Source: Cadophora sp. MPI-SDFR-AT-0126 (lineage: Eukaryota > Ascomycota > Leotiomycetes > Helotiales > Ploettnerulaceae). From it: a DNA stretch of 64,000 nucleotides. Below, in pieces: positions 1 to 10,024 of the stretch. Under the pieces are notes generated by a model. It ran no database searches and was not told the origin of the DNA. It saw nothing but the letters and a program-made list of their open reading frames with translations. Position numbers and translations under genes: made by a program. The stretch covers positions 124,001 through 188,000 of the forward strand of contig JAGMVK010000026.1 in the NCBI GenBank assembly GCA_020747065.1, read 5' to 3'. Position 1 is the stretch's first letter; each line of letters begins with the position of its first letter.

Positions 1-57
1 TTCGATTCCAACATCGAGTTCAACCACTCAGGACAACTATCAGCTTGGATTCTGACG

Positions 58-1149
58 ATGTCTCAACTAAAGTTCCGTATAACTATGGATTTCCACATCT
101 CGTTCAAAGAGCCTTCTGCGAAATCTTTGACAGACGGCAAGTATTGCGAAGGATCAGTCGCATTGTTCGCCGAAATTGAAGGTAAGATCCGCGCCTTGGG
201 CCTTCCCACTTTAGCCGTTATCGAAGATGAAAATTATCTGGATATCGCCTCAGGTACTTCCTTGATGGAGATATATCCTGGTCCCCTGAACGAATTTAAA
301 TATTGGATTGTACGCAATCCTCCCAACGAAGAATTGTTCCCTCCGAACTGCAATACCTTCAACAAAGTCTGTCTCTGGACACCATGGCTCATAAACTCGG
401 CAGAATCTATCAGCAGTCTTCAGAAAGTTTTCCAAATGTTGGAAAACGAATACGAGGTCTTTTTCTCGTTGAATTGGATAACGAATGATTGTGTGATGGA
501 AGTTCACGTCGCTCAGGCTATCGGAGAATGTGACCTGCAGCATGTCAAAAATACGATGGCATTTCTGTGGGCATTTGAAGAGAAGCTCGACGGGCTACAT
601 GAAGCTCGAGAACCCGTTGAAGGTCATACCAAGTGGACTCATCGTCAGTCAGTTCGCGATAACTGTACGCTATCGTGGTCGGACTGTCTGAGACCATTGA
701 CTAGAGAACAGGAGGTGGATAGAGTCTTCGCTTGCAAATCAACAGAAGAGATCTATGATTTGACAGTCCATCCAGATCCATGGGGAAGCTTGGTCTACGG
801 TATAGACAGAAAGAGCACCACTGAGAACAATTGTCTCGTCCAAGGATTCAAGTTCGAGCAAGAACGTCCCAGTTTGGATGTCGACAGAATTGAGAACTGG
901 CTCAAGGTTTGTTTCGGCATTGTTAGTTTCACCACGAACGAGAAATCCACTGTTGATATACGACGCTTCATCATGTCTCGTATGGAAGATAAGACCTACA
1001 CGCCTTTCATTCTCTTGACTGATATAGGGTTACAAGAGCAAGCTGAGTACTACCGAGCTGTAGTTCTTGGGAGAGGCAGTCGCTGGATGCAGAAGTCGAT
1101 GCTGTATTGTCCTTTGCTGACTCTAAATGACGATACATTGAATGATTGA
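58..1149 (+). CDS. Amidoligase-like protein, possibly 5' partial
   Basis: The frame encodes 363 residues from the ATG at 58, and the same frame is open back to base 1, so the gene may start before the window. Around residues 147-180 it has a V-H-V-A stretch, then a helix reading LWAFEEKLDGLH, then a basic segment with RQSVRDNC. This order (a short HVxx strand, a WAFE..L..LH helix, an Arg/Ser segment) resembles fungal proteins annotated as putative amidoligases (PF12224), which are ATP-grasp-related ligases of unknown substrate. The match is a pattern remembered by eye. The first family strand is poorly recognisable in MDFHISFKE near the start, so the protein may be divergent. There is no signal peptide or membrane segment. 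No intron is needed. A divergent member or an unrelated hypothetical protein is the alternative. Confidence 0.5.
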   Translation: MSQLKFRITMDFHISFKEPSAKSLTDGKYCEGSVALFAEIEGKIRALGLPTLAVIEDENYLDIASGTSLMEIYPGPLNEFKYWIVRNPPNEELFPPNCNTFNKVCLWTPWLINSAESISSLQKVFQMLENEYEVFFSLNWITNDCVMEVHVAQAIGECDLQHVKNTMAFLWAFEEKLDGLHEAREPVEGHTKWTHRQSVRDNCTLSWSDCLRPLTREQEVDRVFACKSTEEIYDLTVHPDPWGSLVYGIDRKSTTENNCLVQGFKFEQERPSLDVDRIENWLKVCFGIVSFTTNEKSTVDIRRFIMSRMEDKTYTPFILLTDIGLQEQAEYYRAVVLGRGSRWMQKSMLYCPLLTLNDDTLND

Positions 1150-1877
1150 ACGTATTCATTGTTCGTACCGGGCTCCAAATAGAGCCTTTACCTTGATATA
1201 CCGTCTAGCTCCCCGTCTCTATATAAAAGTATCACATAGTATAAAATACGTCAAAGCTTTGCAAACCTTTAAACACACAGAAACGAATTACACTCTTAGT
1301 CATCTCCGAATCCTTAATGCTTCTTGATTAGTTTTTCAACAGACCTCTATTTGTAAAGTCTGTCACTGCGTATCGGAAAAACATGCGTGTCGGAAAATTT
1401 AACCGGTACGTTGATTTTAAGTATTATTAAATCCTTGCATTATAAAACATCTCTTACTATTCTTTAAAAGTTTAAGATTAGAAATTAACGAAATTAATTG
1501 GACGTTGCGCTATAAATTTATATATAAGAGCGCAAAATTAAGGAATAGTGGGGGGTAACTTAGAAATTTAAAGTAGTATCGCTTAAATCTCATAACTAAA
1601 AGAAGTTATGTAAAAAATTGTAGGCTCCACGAAAACCTACCCCATTACCCCGCCACCCCACCAAATTTGCGCGTTGCGTTCAGCATCCATTTATTTGCAC
1701 GGTAGCAATTGCCCACAGCAGATATTCATCAAGTTTGTAAGAGGCACAAATGAAGAAGAGAAGACTTTGAATTTGCCAGTCGTGCCTTGCGGCCGACTCT
1801 TTAGATCATCCCACGGTAATCTATGTTCTGAATACTTCCAGGAGAGATCTGCTCGTCCTCCCCTTCTTCGAGGCTCC
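1150..1877. other. Intergenic, AT-rich patch
   Basis: No gene is supported. From about 1380 to 1630 the sequence is AT-rich and stop-dense, with short C- or G-rich edges. It looks like a worn repeat remnant, but I find no terminal repeats or target-site duplication. The rest is probably 3' flank of the two neighbouring genes, which converge here. Confidence 0.4.
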
Positions 1878-3376
1878 TCACTCCAAAATAGTCATCTCAT
1901 CAAAGACAAAAGTAGTGATGTTTATCCCCGTAACTGCATCTGCAACACCAACAGTATAATTACCCACCACCTCATACACTTCGTCTCCCTCCTCCATGCC
2001 TCGCTTCTTGTGGGCGGAGTAACCGCACATGTCGTTCCACACATTCGTGGGCTTAGAAGACGCGGAGCCCCAGTCGTTGTTTATGAACCACTGGCCATAC
2101 TCGGTATCGTAGCCTGACCGAATAAGGTTGTCCTCTATGAAGAAGAAGAAAGGGAGATTAGTTTGAAGAACCACAGGGGACAGGGAGGGGAAGGGAAGGA
2201 CTTGCTTGAATTAGACGTGCCATAGTTAACGCCGTTGCGGAAATCGCTGCCGATGCAAGAACCGATGACAGGGATGCCGGAGGGATCCTTTGCTTGGTCC
2301 TCTTTGGCTTCTTGGTAATTGGCATGTTTGCAAATGCCAGAGTAGATCTATAGTGGGTCAGCGTCTGGTGTACGCATTCCAACCATCTCAATTGTTGTGT
2401 AGAAGAAAGGAAAAAGGCAAAGAGTGAAGACATATGCACCTTGGGAATATCTTTATCCTTTGCATTTGACTCAAACCAATTCCCAATGTCAACGGTCTGC
2501 TTAATCTGGTTCCACGGCCTGACAGCTTGATGAATGGAATGCTGAGACATGACCAGCTCGTTCTTGCACCATAACAGGGTACCGCTGCTGGAATATTGGC
2601 GCCAGACAACGACCACATTTTCCCAATCGCTGTAAGATATTAGAATATTTTACTGCCATACCCGAAAAGACCCCAGTTGTCTTTCCAGGAGTGACTGCTG
2701 GGGGTTATCTCTCCAGGGTTCGGAGATTCCGAGGGTACTGAGAGAAACAAGCAAAGAAGAAACTCACTAATCATGGCCATAAATGGACTCGCCGTCCTTC
2801 TCCCAGAACAAGCTGTAAGAGACACGGATCTCGTTGTACCCGCTACCACTGCACTGGCGCACGTTATAAAAAACGGGGAAATTAGTTCCCCATCCATCTG
2901 CTCCAGGTTCTATTTACAACGACATCTTGTCAGTCCAAACATTATGTCGTCTCGCCTTTCCAAAGTAAAAACTTACGGTTCGTGCACCCATTTGCAAGCG
3001 ATGTCATGCCACCGTTGTGCGAGACAGAAGGTCTTTTGGAACCATCCGGTCGACGAGGCCAAGTTGGATAGCAAGTGCGGTAGGTCTGGCCGTTTGCCTT
3101 GATGCCGCCAAAGTGCCACATGCTGCTCAGGTCATCAGTGTCTGGGATTGGACATGTTCAACATCACAGCACCACCGGTCAAAATCCTTTAGTGCTGCTT
3201 ACATCTAAAACAGGGGAAAGTGAAAATTGAAGTACTGACGGAGAACCATAATATGCGAAAGCCCACTGATGATCAGGATTGGAAAGCACAATCGCAGATG
3301 CTACGAGGCATGTTGAAGCAAGGACCTTGCCAGCAGCCCAGGCTGTGACACCGATGGCTAAGTTTGTAATGCGCAT
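1878..3376 (-). CDS. Secreted NPP1/NLP-like (necrosis-inducing protein family) protein
   Basis: Six exons on the minus strand read as one secreted protein. The first exon (from 3376) begins with MRITNLAIGVTAWAAGKVLA, a likely signal peptide. The fragments follow the order of NPP1 family proteins: a strand segment with FYNV-type and CSGSGYNEIRVSY residues, a heptapeptide matching the family GHRHDWE motif at G1, H2, D5, W6 and E7, an SQHS segment, and a C-terminal DWGSASSKP..C segment. Inferred introns are about 3125-3236, 2908-2977, 2630-2767, 2348-2439 and 2134-2205. The last has a GC donor (GCAAGT). Intron 3 splits the heptapeptide codons. Classical NLPs are secreted and act on plant membranes, but this divergent subtype also occurs in fungi that are not pathogens, so toxicity is not implied. 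The first intron boundary is the least certain. Confidence 0.75.
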
Positions 3377-4578
3377 TTTGAGCTCTTCGGTGGGTTGTAT
3401 CAGTCAAGATTGAGCCAGATAAAAGACTTGATGATATTGTGATGAGAATAAGGTGGACGTGATCGAGGTTCTTTTATACTCGACGTTGGAAATATCTCAA
3501 CCACACCGCAAAATAATCTCGGATGAGCTTAAGCCTGATCCAAATTTTCTCTCTCAATGAGTTTGGTACTCGATACACCGAGATCCGAGGATATGCACAA
3601 TTCTGATGTGACAAAGACGAAATATCCTCTAGGATGATCGTATCTTTCCATTCATTTTCCTCATTTGTAGAAGCCAAGATGGGCCAAGATGTATGTTCTA
3701 TCGTGGACATATAAATCAGCTACATAGCAATGTTGCATTGCATGTTCGTCGCATCTCTACAATCGCAGGGCCTCAAGACACAACTTCATGGCTTGAACTC
3801 GGTCGAAATAATTGAGGCCCTCAGGTTTCGTTGAGCAATCTAATTCAATCCGCTCACCCTATTTCTGCTTCGGCGGTTCTTGCCTGAATTCAGGATCTTG
3901 CTTTTTAGCATTCCTTCACCTTTTAGGTTTCCATCTCATGCATCTCTTCTTAGATCCGATGGGCCTCAACCAATGTTTGACGCACGGTCAGCCATTTCGC
4001 CCCTGCAACCAAGCTTCCTTGGCTCAAGCCACCACTCGTATTTCCACATCTACCCATCCATACCCAAGTCAAGCTGTCAATTCTACATACGACTTATGGC
4101 CAGATCTAAAGTTCACGAGCTTGATTTACTCTTTAAAAAAGGTTAAAGAGGAAGGTCGCCAAGAGAATGAATCGGGTTATAAGACTCTCATTGGTGGAAT
4201 TCAGTGATCGGAATGATACCGGTCTTTCTGATCTTAATGATCTACTATGAATAGGTCGAGCTACAGAGGCAGGTGGCGGTGGGTGATTGAATTTTAGACT
4301 AATATGGCCAGAATAGTTATTATTAGAGTTTCCCATTCAATGAAAAGAAGCAATGGTAGTGTGCAACTTTCTTCTCCTGTGGAAGTGGCGTTACTTTCTT
4401 CTCGTTTAAGTTATACGAATCGAAGTCAGAAAGTTCTGTCATATCTCTATTGAATATCGCGAAACCGCAAAAAACCGGCGATCATTCTGGTGCTGTGTAA
4501 CACGTAAGTAATTATGACGTTTTTGAATCTGGCAGAGCTTACAGCTAGCATGAAATCCAATTCACCAAACTTTTCTAC
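3377..4578. other. Intergenic, no supported gene
   Basis: Two short open frames (3474-3710 minus, 3812-4207 plus) have no recognisable domain, no intron signals and no codon pattern worth calling. The first part is the promoter side of the NPP1-like gene at 3376. Confidence 0.4.
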
Positions 4579-4580
4579 TA

Positions 4581-5379
4581 ACGTCTAACACCCCCTTTCC
4601 GGCCACCCCCCCATTCCGGCCACCTTTTGCACCAAAACTCACTAACTTTAGTAATTAATATTTTTGATATTTATTAATAAAATAAGCTAAAAATTAAAAA
4701 TTTGAATTATTTTTTATATGTTCTTTTATATAATCAATTTTTATGTATTTCATATTACGTAATATTATAAACTAAGTATTTAAAGTCGTAAAAAAATCTC
4801 CCTAACAAATTTAGTATAAAATCGATTTTTCTTAATTTTTTAATAACTTTAGCAATTATTATTAGAAATGACTAAAACTAAAATATTGTATATTATATAT
4901 ATATGATATTAAGTTTTATAAATTTGAAAGTATTTAGATTAGTAATTATTAAATAATTAAGTAATAACTAAATTTTTGTATGAGATTTTATATTTTACTT
5001 AATAATTTAATAATTACTAATATAAATACTTTTAAATTCTAACACTTTAATAAAATATATATAATATACCTATATATTAAGTTTTAGCTCTTTAAAATAA
5101 TAATTACTAGAGTTATTAAAAAATTTAAAAAAATAGATTTTACACTAAATTTGTTAGCGAGAAATTTTTAAGACTTCAAATACTTATCTTACAACATTAC
5201 GTAATATAAAATAAATAAAATTTTAGAATATTAAAGCCCGAGTAATAAATAATCCAATTTTTTTAATTTGAAGGTTTTTTATTAATAAATAATATAATTA
5301 TTAAATATTAGAAATAGTGAGTTTTGGTGTAAAAGGGTGGCCGGAATGTGGGGGTGGCCGGAAAGGGGGTGTTAGACGT
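4581..5379. mobile_element. Full-length palindromic MITE (Fot1/pogo-type ends)
   Basis: The element is 799 bp and flanked by the dinucleotide TA (4579-4580 and 5380-5381), the target duplication of Tc1/mariner-type elements. Both ends begin ACGTCTAACACCCCC and carry two tandem units ending in TTCCGGCCACC. The inverted repeat does not stop there. Segments such as 4803-4862 and 5099-5160 are also reverse complements, differing mostly by transitions, and the symmetry runs to a spacer at about 4970-4995. The whole element can therefore fold into one long hairpin. It has no coding capacity. The interior is extremely AT-rich, as expected after RIP, while the C-rich ends are spared. The ends resemble those of the element at 15304-24961, so it is likely a non-autonomous relative. 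Confidence 0.9.
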
Positions 5380-5672
5380 TAGATATTCATGGATAGCGCG
5401 ACGTGGTAAGTTATAGGCCGGCACGAAACACCACTTGCGGGTTGGCGAAGTCTCTTGCACGACTTGAGATCCAACTGGCGGCTGAATTGATGTATTCGAC
5501 AGACATTTGCTATTTTAGGAGGTGGATTCAATCACTGAATATAATGCTTCTTCCTAAACCTCGTCGTATAAACTTAGTAAGATTCCTGTGGCTAGTCTTG
5601 AAAGGTGTCCCTGATAATCGATAGCTCGGGACGGAAACCCTGGTGGAGGAACCTTTTCTCGCTGTAATCTAA
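5380..5672. other. Intergenic, no supported gene
   Basis: Unique-looking sequence of ordinary base composition between the MITE and the degraded gene. A 73-codon frame at 5403-5624 has no support. Confidence 0.3.
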
Positions 5673-6119
5673 TTAGGAAACGGCTCCAATTACGCTCGCC
5701 ACTGCGCTTATGTCCTGTCTAGTGCTAAGAATTGCCTGTAGTGGAGTTGTAATAACCGATGGTGTTTGTAGCTGTGTTGGATCCAAATGTCCTTCATTCT
5801 TCAGCAGAAGATCCACTTGAACCTCAGAGCAGTCACGAAGGGCCTGAACTGAGACTTTGAGCTCGTCCTGCCAGTGTTAAACCTCAACGCTTGAGGTGTC
5901 GTTTTTGCCTTCAAAGGACTTTAGAAAGTCTTGAACTTGTTGTATGTGCAACTTTAGGCTGATCAAAGAATTTTGCATCTTTCTTTCCGTCCTTCCCTGG
6001 AAGTGGTTTGTGTCTTGGATAGCTGACGGCAGGTCAATTACTGTATAGTATGTCGACTCATGTTGATCTTTAAGAAAGTTAATGTATGCTCAATAATAGC
6101 TTTTGACTCTGAGATTTAT
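5673..6119 (-). pseudogene. Degraded coding sequence, family unknown
   Basis: Read on the minus strand, one frame stays protein-like for about 145 codons. It contains helical segments such as SLKLHIQQVQDFLKSFEG and VQALRDCSEVQVDLLLKN and ends at a stop at 5673-5675. It is interrupted by a TAA at 5877-5879, where CAA (Gln) would fit, and by a TGA in the context YY-stop-AYINFLK, where TGG (Trp) would fit. Both are the C-to-T or G-to-A changes made by RIP. The amphipathic-helix style is like N-terminal domains of fungal STAND/NLR-type proteins, but I cannot assign the family. The 5' end of this gene (higher coordinates) is too AT-rich to follow. Confidence 0.45.
6050..6118. repeat. Dispersed 69-bp direct repeat, copy 1
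   Basis: Matches 25791-25859 at 67 of 69 positions in the same orientation. Both differences are C in copy 2 and T in this copy. It lies inside the degraded coding sequence, and both copies carry the same in-frame TGA, so they descend from an already degraded repeat. Confidence 0.9.
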
Positions 6120-6640
6120 TCTAAGTCTCTCGAATAAGAGTTGAGACAGAACAATCAAGGAATTTTCTTGCGAGAGTTTAAAGATAGTATAATAATAGGT
6201 ATAAGGTTTCTTTAATACAGTAATTCTAATTTCCTTATGCTCTAGCTATATCGAGCTAATACGTAATGAATATTTCATATATCTAAAATATCCTCCTAGT
6301 TTTCTATAACCTTCACACTTAGAAGTTTCTAATTGTTTTCTATATCGGTTTTTAATTTTTCTATTTCATCGATAACTACTTCCTTAACTATCTTCTTCAA
6401 CTCATCCGTCTTCGATATTGTTTTTACCGAGGAAATTCTTCAAATTGAAGGAGTGTTAGGATTATAATGAGTATGATGCAAACTAGAATCGAGGCGATTA
6501 TCTTTAGAATTGGGTACTACTCGAGAAAATATTGCTAGAATAGTATACGAGAGGCCTGGGACGTGTCATATGCATAAGCTGTCTGGCATTTCAAGAACAG
6601 CCAGGCTAGCCGTGGCCATTTCCTCCAGTGCTTCAGCCAC
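6120..6640. other. AT-rich intergenic, probable repeat remnant
   Basis: Moderately AT-rich and stop-dense. On the minus strand short stretches still look coding (for example a KIVKEVVIDEIEKLKTDIENN-like run), so it is probably the worn 5' part of the degraded gene at 5673-6119. Confidence 0.35.
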
Positions 6641-9255
6641 TCAATACGGGGCATAAGAACCAAAGAGCGGCCAAAACTCAGATCCATCAATGTATTGGGA
6701 ATCGAAGTTCCCAAGGTCCTCGTTCGAGACCGGATAGTAAAGGGTATCAGTGATCTCGCTTCCTTCAGGTATTTCCATAATTTCATCTCTTATGATAGGC
6801 TGTGGTGGTCTAGTGCTAGTTACTGGCTGTTCCATGGCATTAGTCATGATTCATCTATAAAAGAATGCAGACTTACGATATCACCAAATGAATTCGAAGA
6901 AGTTATCGCAATTGCCTCAGTATGAGAAGGATGATGTTCTGGCAGGTCATTGATGTACTGTCTCGCAATACGAGCAAATTCTGACAAGTGACTGCCAGGA
7001 AGCGAACCGTTGGAAGCCAGATCCAGGAGGCTGAAATGGCCTGATACGACATCAAGGAGGATGAGGTTACTCGAAGTCTCAGAGTGTCGAGGATTGTGTA
7101 CTATGAAGTCAAAAAGGATGAGAAGAGCTGAGAGGGGCATGATGGCTTGAATACTGCAAAAACATTTAGAAAAAGTTCCCTCGTTAGGCTCGGAACACAC
7201 TTACAAAATAGACGTGTAAGGCTCGACATCAATGAATTTGACGAGCTCGATGACACCCCTCGCCGCGTTCATCAGATGCCTTTTACCATCCTGTCGACTT
7301 CCTTCTCGGTCGAGATGTAATGTGAGCCTCTCCAGAGCAATAACAAGATGATAATAGTAATAGTGTGTTTGTACCACCAAGTATCTGCTTCCCGGGTTCG
7401 CGAAGATGGGAGCGCCATGTGCACGCGCTTCGCGTGGTCTAAATTCTATGGGAATAGAACTTCTCCAATCTTCTAGCAAGCCGTGGACGCGATCAATCGC
7501 TGCAAGTTGAACGTTGGTGCTGGTCGTCATTGCATTAACAGAAAACACAGTTTCGTATGCAACAGATAGAATTCGGCAAAATCCGATAGATGCTCGAAAC
7601 CAGTCGTAATTTTCAAAAACAGATTCTGCCACAACTGGTATTGGACAGCATATATCGTAGTCGGCGATGATCTGGTCGATTCTATCAGTCTTCAAATTCG
7701 GAACTTCCGGTATTATTCCCTTACAGAGCTACTTCGGGCCTGAAAATTGTACTGTTTATCAAGGTGATATATCACCCAAAAGATTCTCTGACAAAGGTCG
7801 CCAGTGCCCTCGGGGATAGAAGACTTGTGGTATCGAAGTGCCAAAACCATGCGTGCTGCTTGGGTTAGCAGAGGATGGTTGACTTGAAGACAGCATGGTG
7901 TCATTGAAAACACAGACTACAGGGTATTCAAGTAAGCACTCTTGATCGCATACCAACCTCGGCAAGGTCGAAGGGCTAAGGATGTTTTATGTCACTTACC
8001 ATTGCAACAAGAGCCTTCAGTAAGTATCAGCATCTCGGTCAAGACGGGAAAGTTCTAGAGAACAGATATATAGGTAGAGATGCCAGGACTCACTTGAAGA
8101 CTTTGCAGTGATTCCGTTCCTATCAAGATATCAGACAGATGCCGCCTGGCTTCTGTAAATAATCCCCACGATGTTCCTACTCCCGCAGCGTATCCTCCGC
8201 CTCCTTGGTACAAACAGCCCAATGCTAGTACGGTATGATATAAGGCGGAAAATGACGGATTAGATGCAATCAACTCAGCTACATCTGGCCTAAACGCGCT
8301 AGCCTCGAAGTCGCCCCGATCTAAAAATGGATAGATAGGTTGGACGTGATCAAAATAACCTGGGCTCTATTCAGTAGTGGATTAATGAATAGCACACAGG
8401 AGCAGTACGGCTGACGTATAATTCTTTCTCTTTAAGGGAGACATTGAGTTGGTTCTCAGGCCTTGCTGGTCTCTGGAATGAGAGCACGTCACTCCCTCTC
8501 TTCAGGTGGACTCTAAGTGCATCATCAAGGCCATTGACGAGCACTTTCAAGCGAGGATTGCCGAGCCTGTCTGTCAGGGCGTTAAGTCTCTGTTCTGAGA
8601 ATACAGCCAAGCTTGAACTGGTAGCTGCTAGGAGGTCATCAGATAAAATATCTAGCTAATGATGTACGTCTATGATAACGTACAGCGCTGGTCATGGACC
8701 TGCTCGAGAGGTTAGCAAGAGTCAACAATGAAAGAAACAGTGTTTATCATGCCTTCATGATAGAGAATTCATCGTCAAATACGGCCTGCTCAGAGCCATT
8801 GCGAAGGAGACGGTCTATGAAGTGCTCGGCAGGTTTCTCTTGAACCCGAGATGACCCGGCAGGACTCGTTGCGTCTAGGGCATTTCAGTTCGATGTCATG
8901 GCATAATTACACAAAAACAAGGCCATACTTACCAGTACCGGGCCGGTAATTGCGTCTGGTAGTGCTGAAATGGCAATTTTCATTGCGTTTCTAAGAAAAG
9001 TCAGCCAGCCGTACTGCGAAATGTCTATAAGGTAAATAACTTTGCAATGAGTACATGACACCATTTGTCCAGGTATTGCCGCTTGAACTAGATGCCAAAA
9101 GTTAGAGTCATGGCTTGATACATGCTGAGGGCCCCCTTGGTTCCGGACGCCTCGATGGGATGAGCCTCATGTTGCTTGAGCACAAACTTACCATTGCACC
9201 TTACCTTGCGATCACGGCATTGGTCGCAAGACTTGTTGATTCTGAACGGGCGCAT
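6641..9255 (-). CDS. Zn2Cys6 transcription factor (fungal_trans type)
   Basis: A many-exon gene. The start is taken at 9255 (MRPFRINKSCDQC), because the zinc cluster follows at once. The binuclear cluster is split over three exons: CDQCRDRKVRCNG, then an exon with VSCTHCK, then KRNENCHF. This restores all six cysteines (Cx2Cx6C...Cx2Cx6C). Downstream exons carry the fungal-specific transcription factor domain (PF04082): about 8371-8610, 8091-8273 (FTEARRHLSDIL), 7713-7913 (RIFWVIYHLDKQY), 7201-7695 and 6867-7155. A last intron of about 51 nt has a TGACTAATG branch-like site, and the C-terminal tail ends at 6641. The junction near 7690-7745 is unclear and could hide a defect. It is divergent from the MFS transporter at 10025, its likely target. 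Confidence 0.8.
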
Positions 9256-10024
9256 GACCTCGTACTGTACCCGCATCCATAGGCGGTACTTTCTCGTGGG
9301 TAGCCTCCGTAATCTGATACCAAAGTAATGGACGACCTGCAAGATCCAATTCTGTGGTGGAGCGTGAAGATTGTTATACCGAATTCTCCGTGTCTGAAGC
9401 CTGAAACTGTTCGGTGCTCGGGTCTTGGCAGTCAACAATAGGCGGGAAAAGTCGGAAAATCCTTTTACCGACTGCGGCAATTTGACGTTTACCCGATGTG
9501 GCCCCTCCACCTTCTACGCCAGCAAAACCGCAGCCTTTGTAGACGGTATTGAAGTATCTGTACTGAGGGCGATGTAACTTGTACGTCTAGTCTCTTCTTC
9601 AGGAAATGTTGAGAACACATGACCGGTATTGGTATCTTTTAATGACACCGTGTCTTGTGATATTACAGAAGGTTGAGTTCCAGCTTTAGCTAATTTTTCT
9701 ACTGATGCTCATTAAAGGGGGCGTAAATACCTTTTCTGATCTCCTTTTTGATAGGCTTTTGGTTTTGCTTACAATCTAATCCAGGAGGTCTCACTGCCCC
9801 GAGAAGCGCCATTCTTGATGCCCTTCACGCTATGCTGAAACGGTCCATTTCCGACGCACGAACTCCACAGCCTCAAAGCATCCCAATCCTCGGAGGTGAG
9901 GACCGAGGCCACTAAGGACAATATCAAAGTCTTTCCTATAAACCATCAACCATCATGCATCCTCTACATCCTCAAAGTTCCCAACTTCGCCTTCGAAATA
10001 GTGTCTCAGCTGTTTGTCTCAATC
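9256..10024. promoter_or_regulatory. Shared upstream region of divergent regulator and MFS transporter
   Basis: About 770 bp separate the two divergent start codons, so both promoters must lie here. An open frame continues upstream of each chosen start (to 9510 on the minus strand, to 9896 on the plus strand), so the 5' ends are uncertain. I could not pick out a convincing inverted CGG operator. Confidence 0.4.

Noticed and set aside
1380..1630. AT-rich patch as a MITE
   Set aside because: No terminal inverted repeats or target duplication could be found.
3812..4207. 131-codon plus-strand frame as a gene
   Set aside because: Composition and lack of any motif suggest a chance frame, and it overlaps other frames of equal quality.
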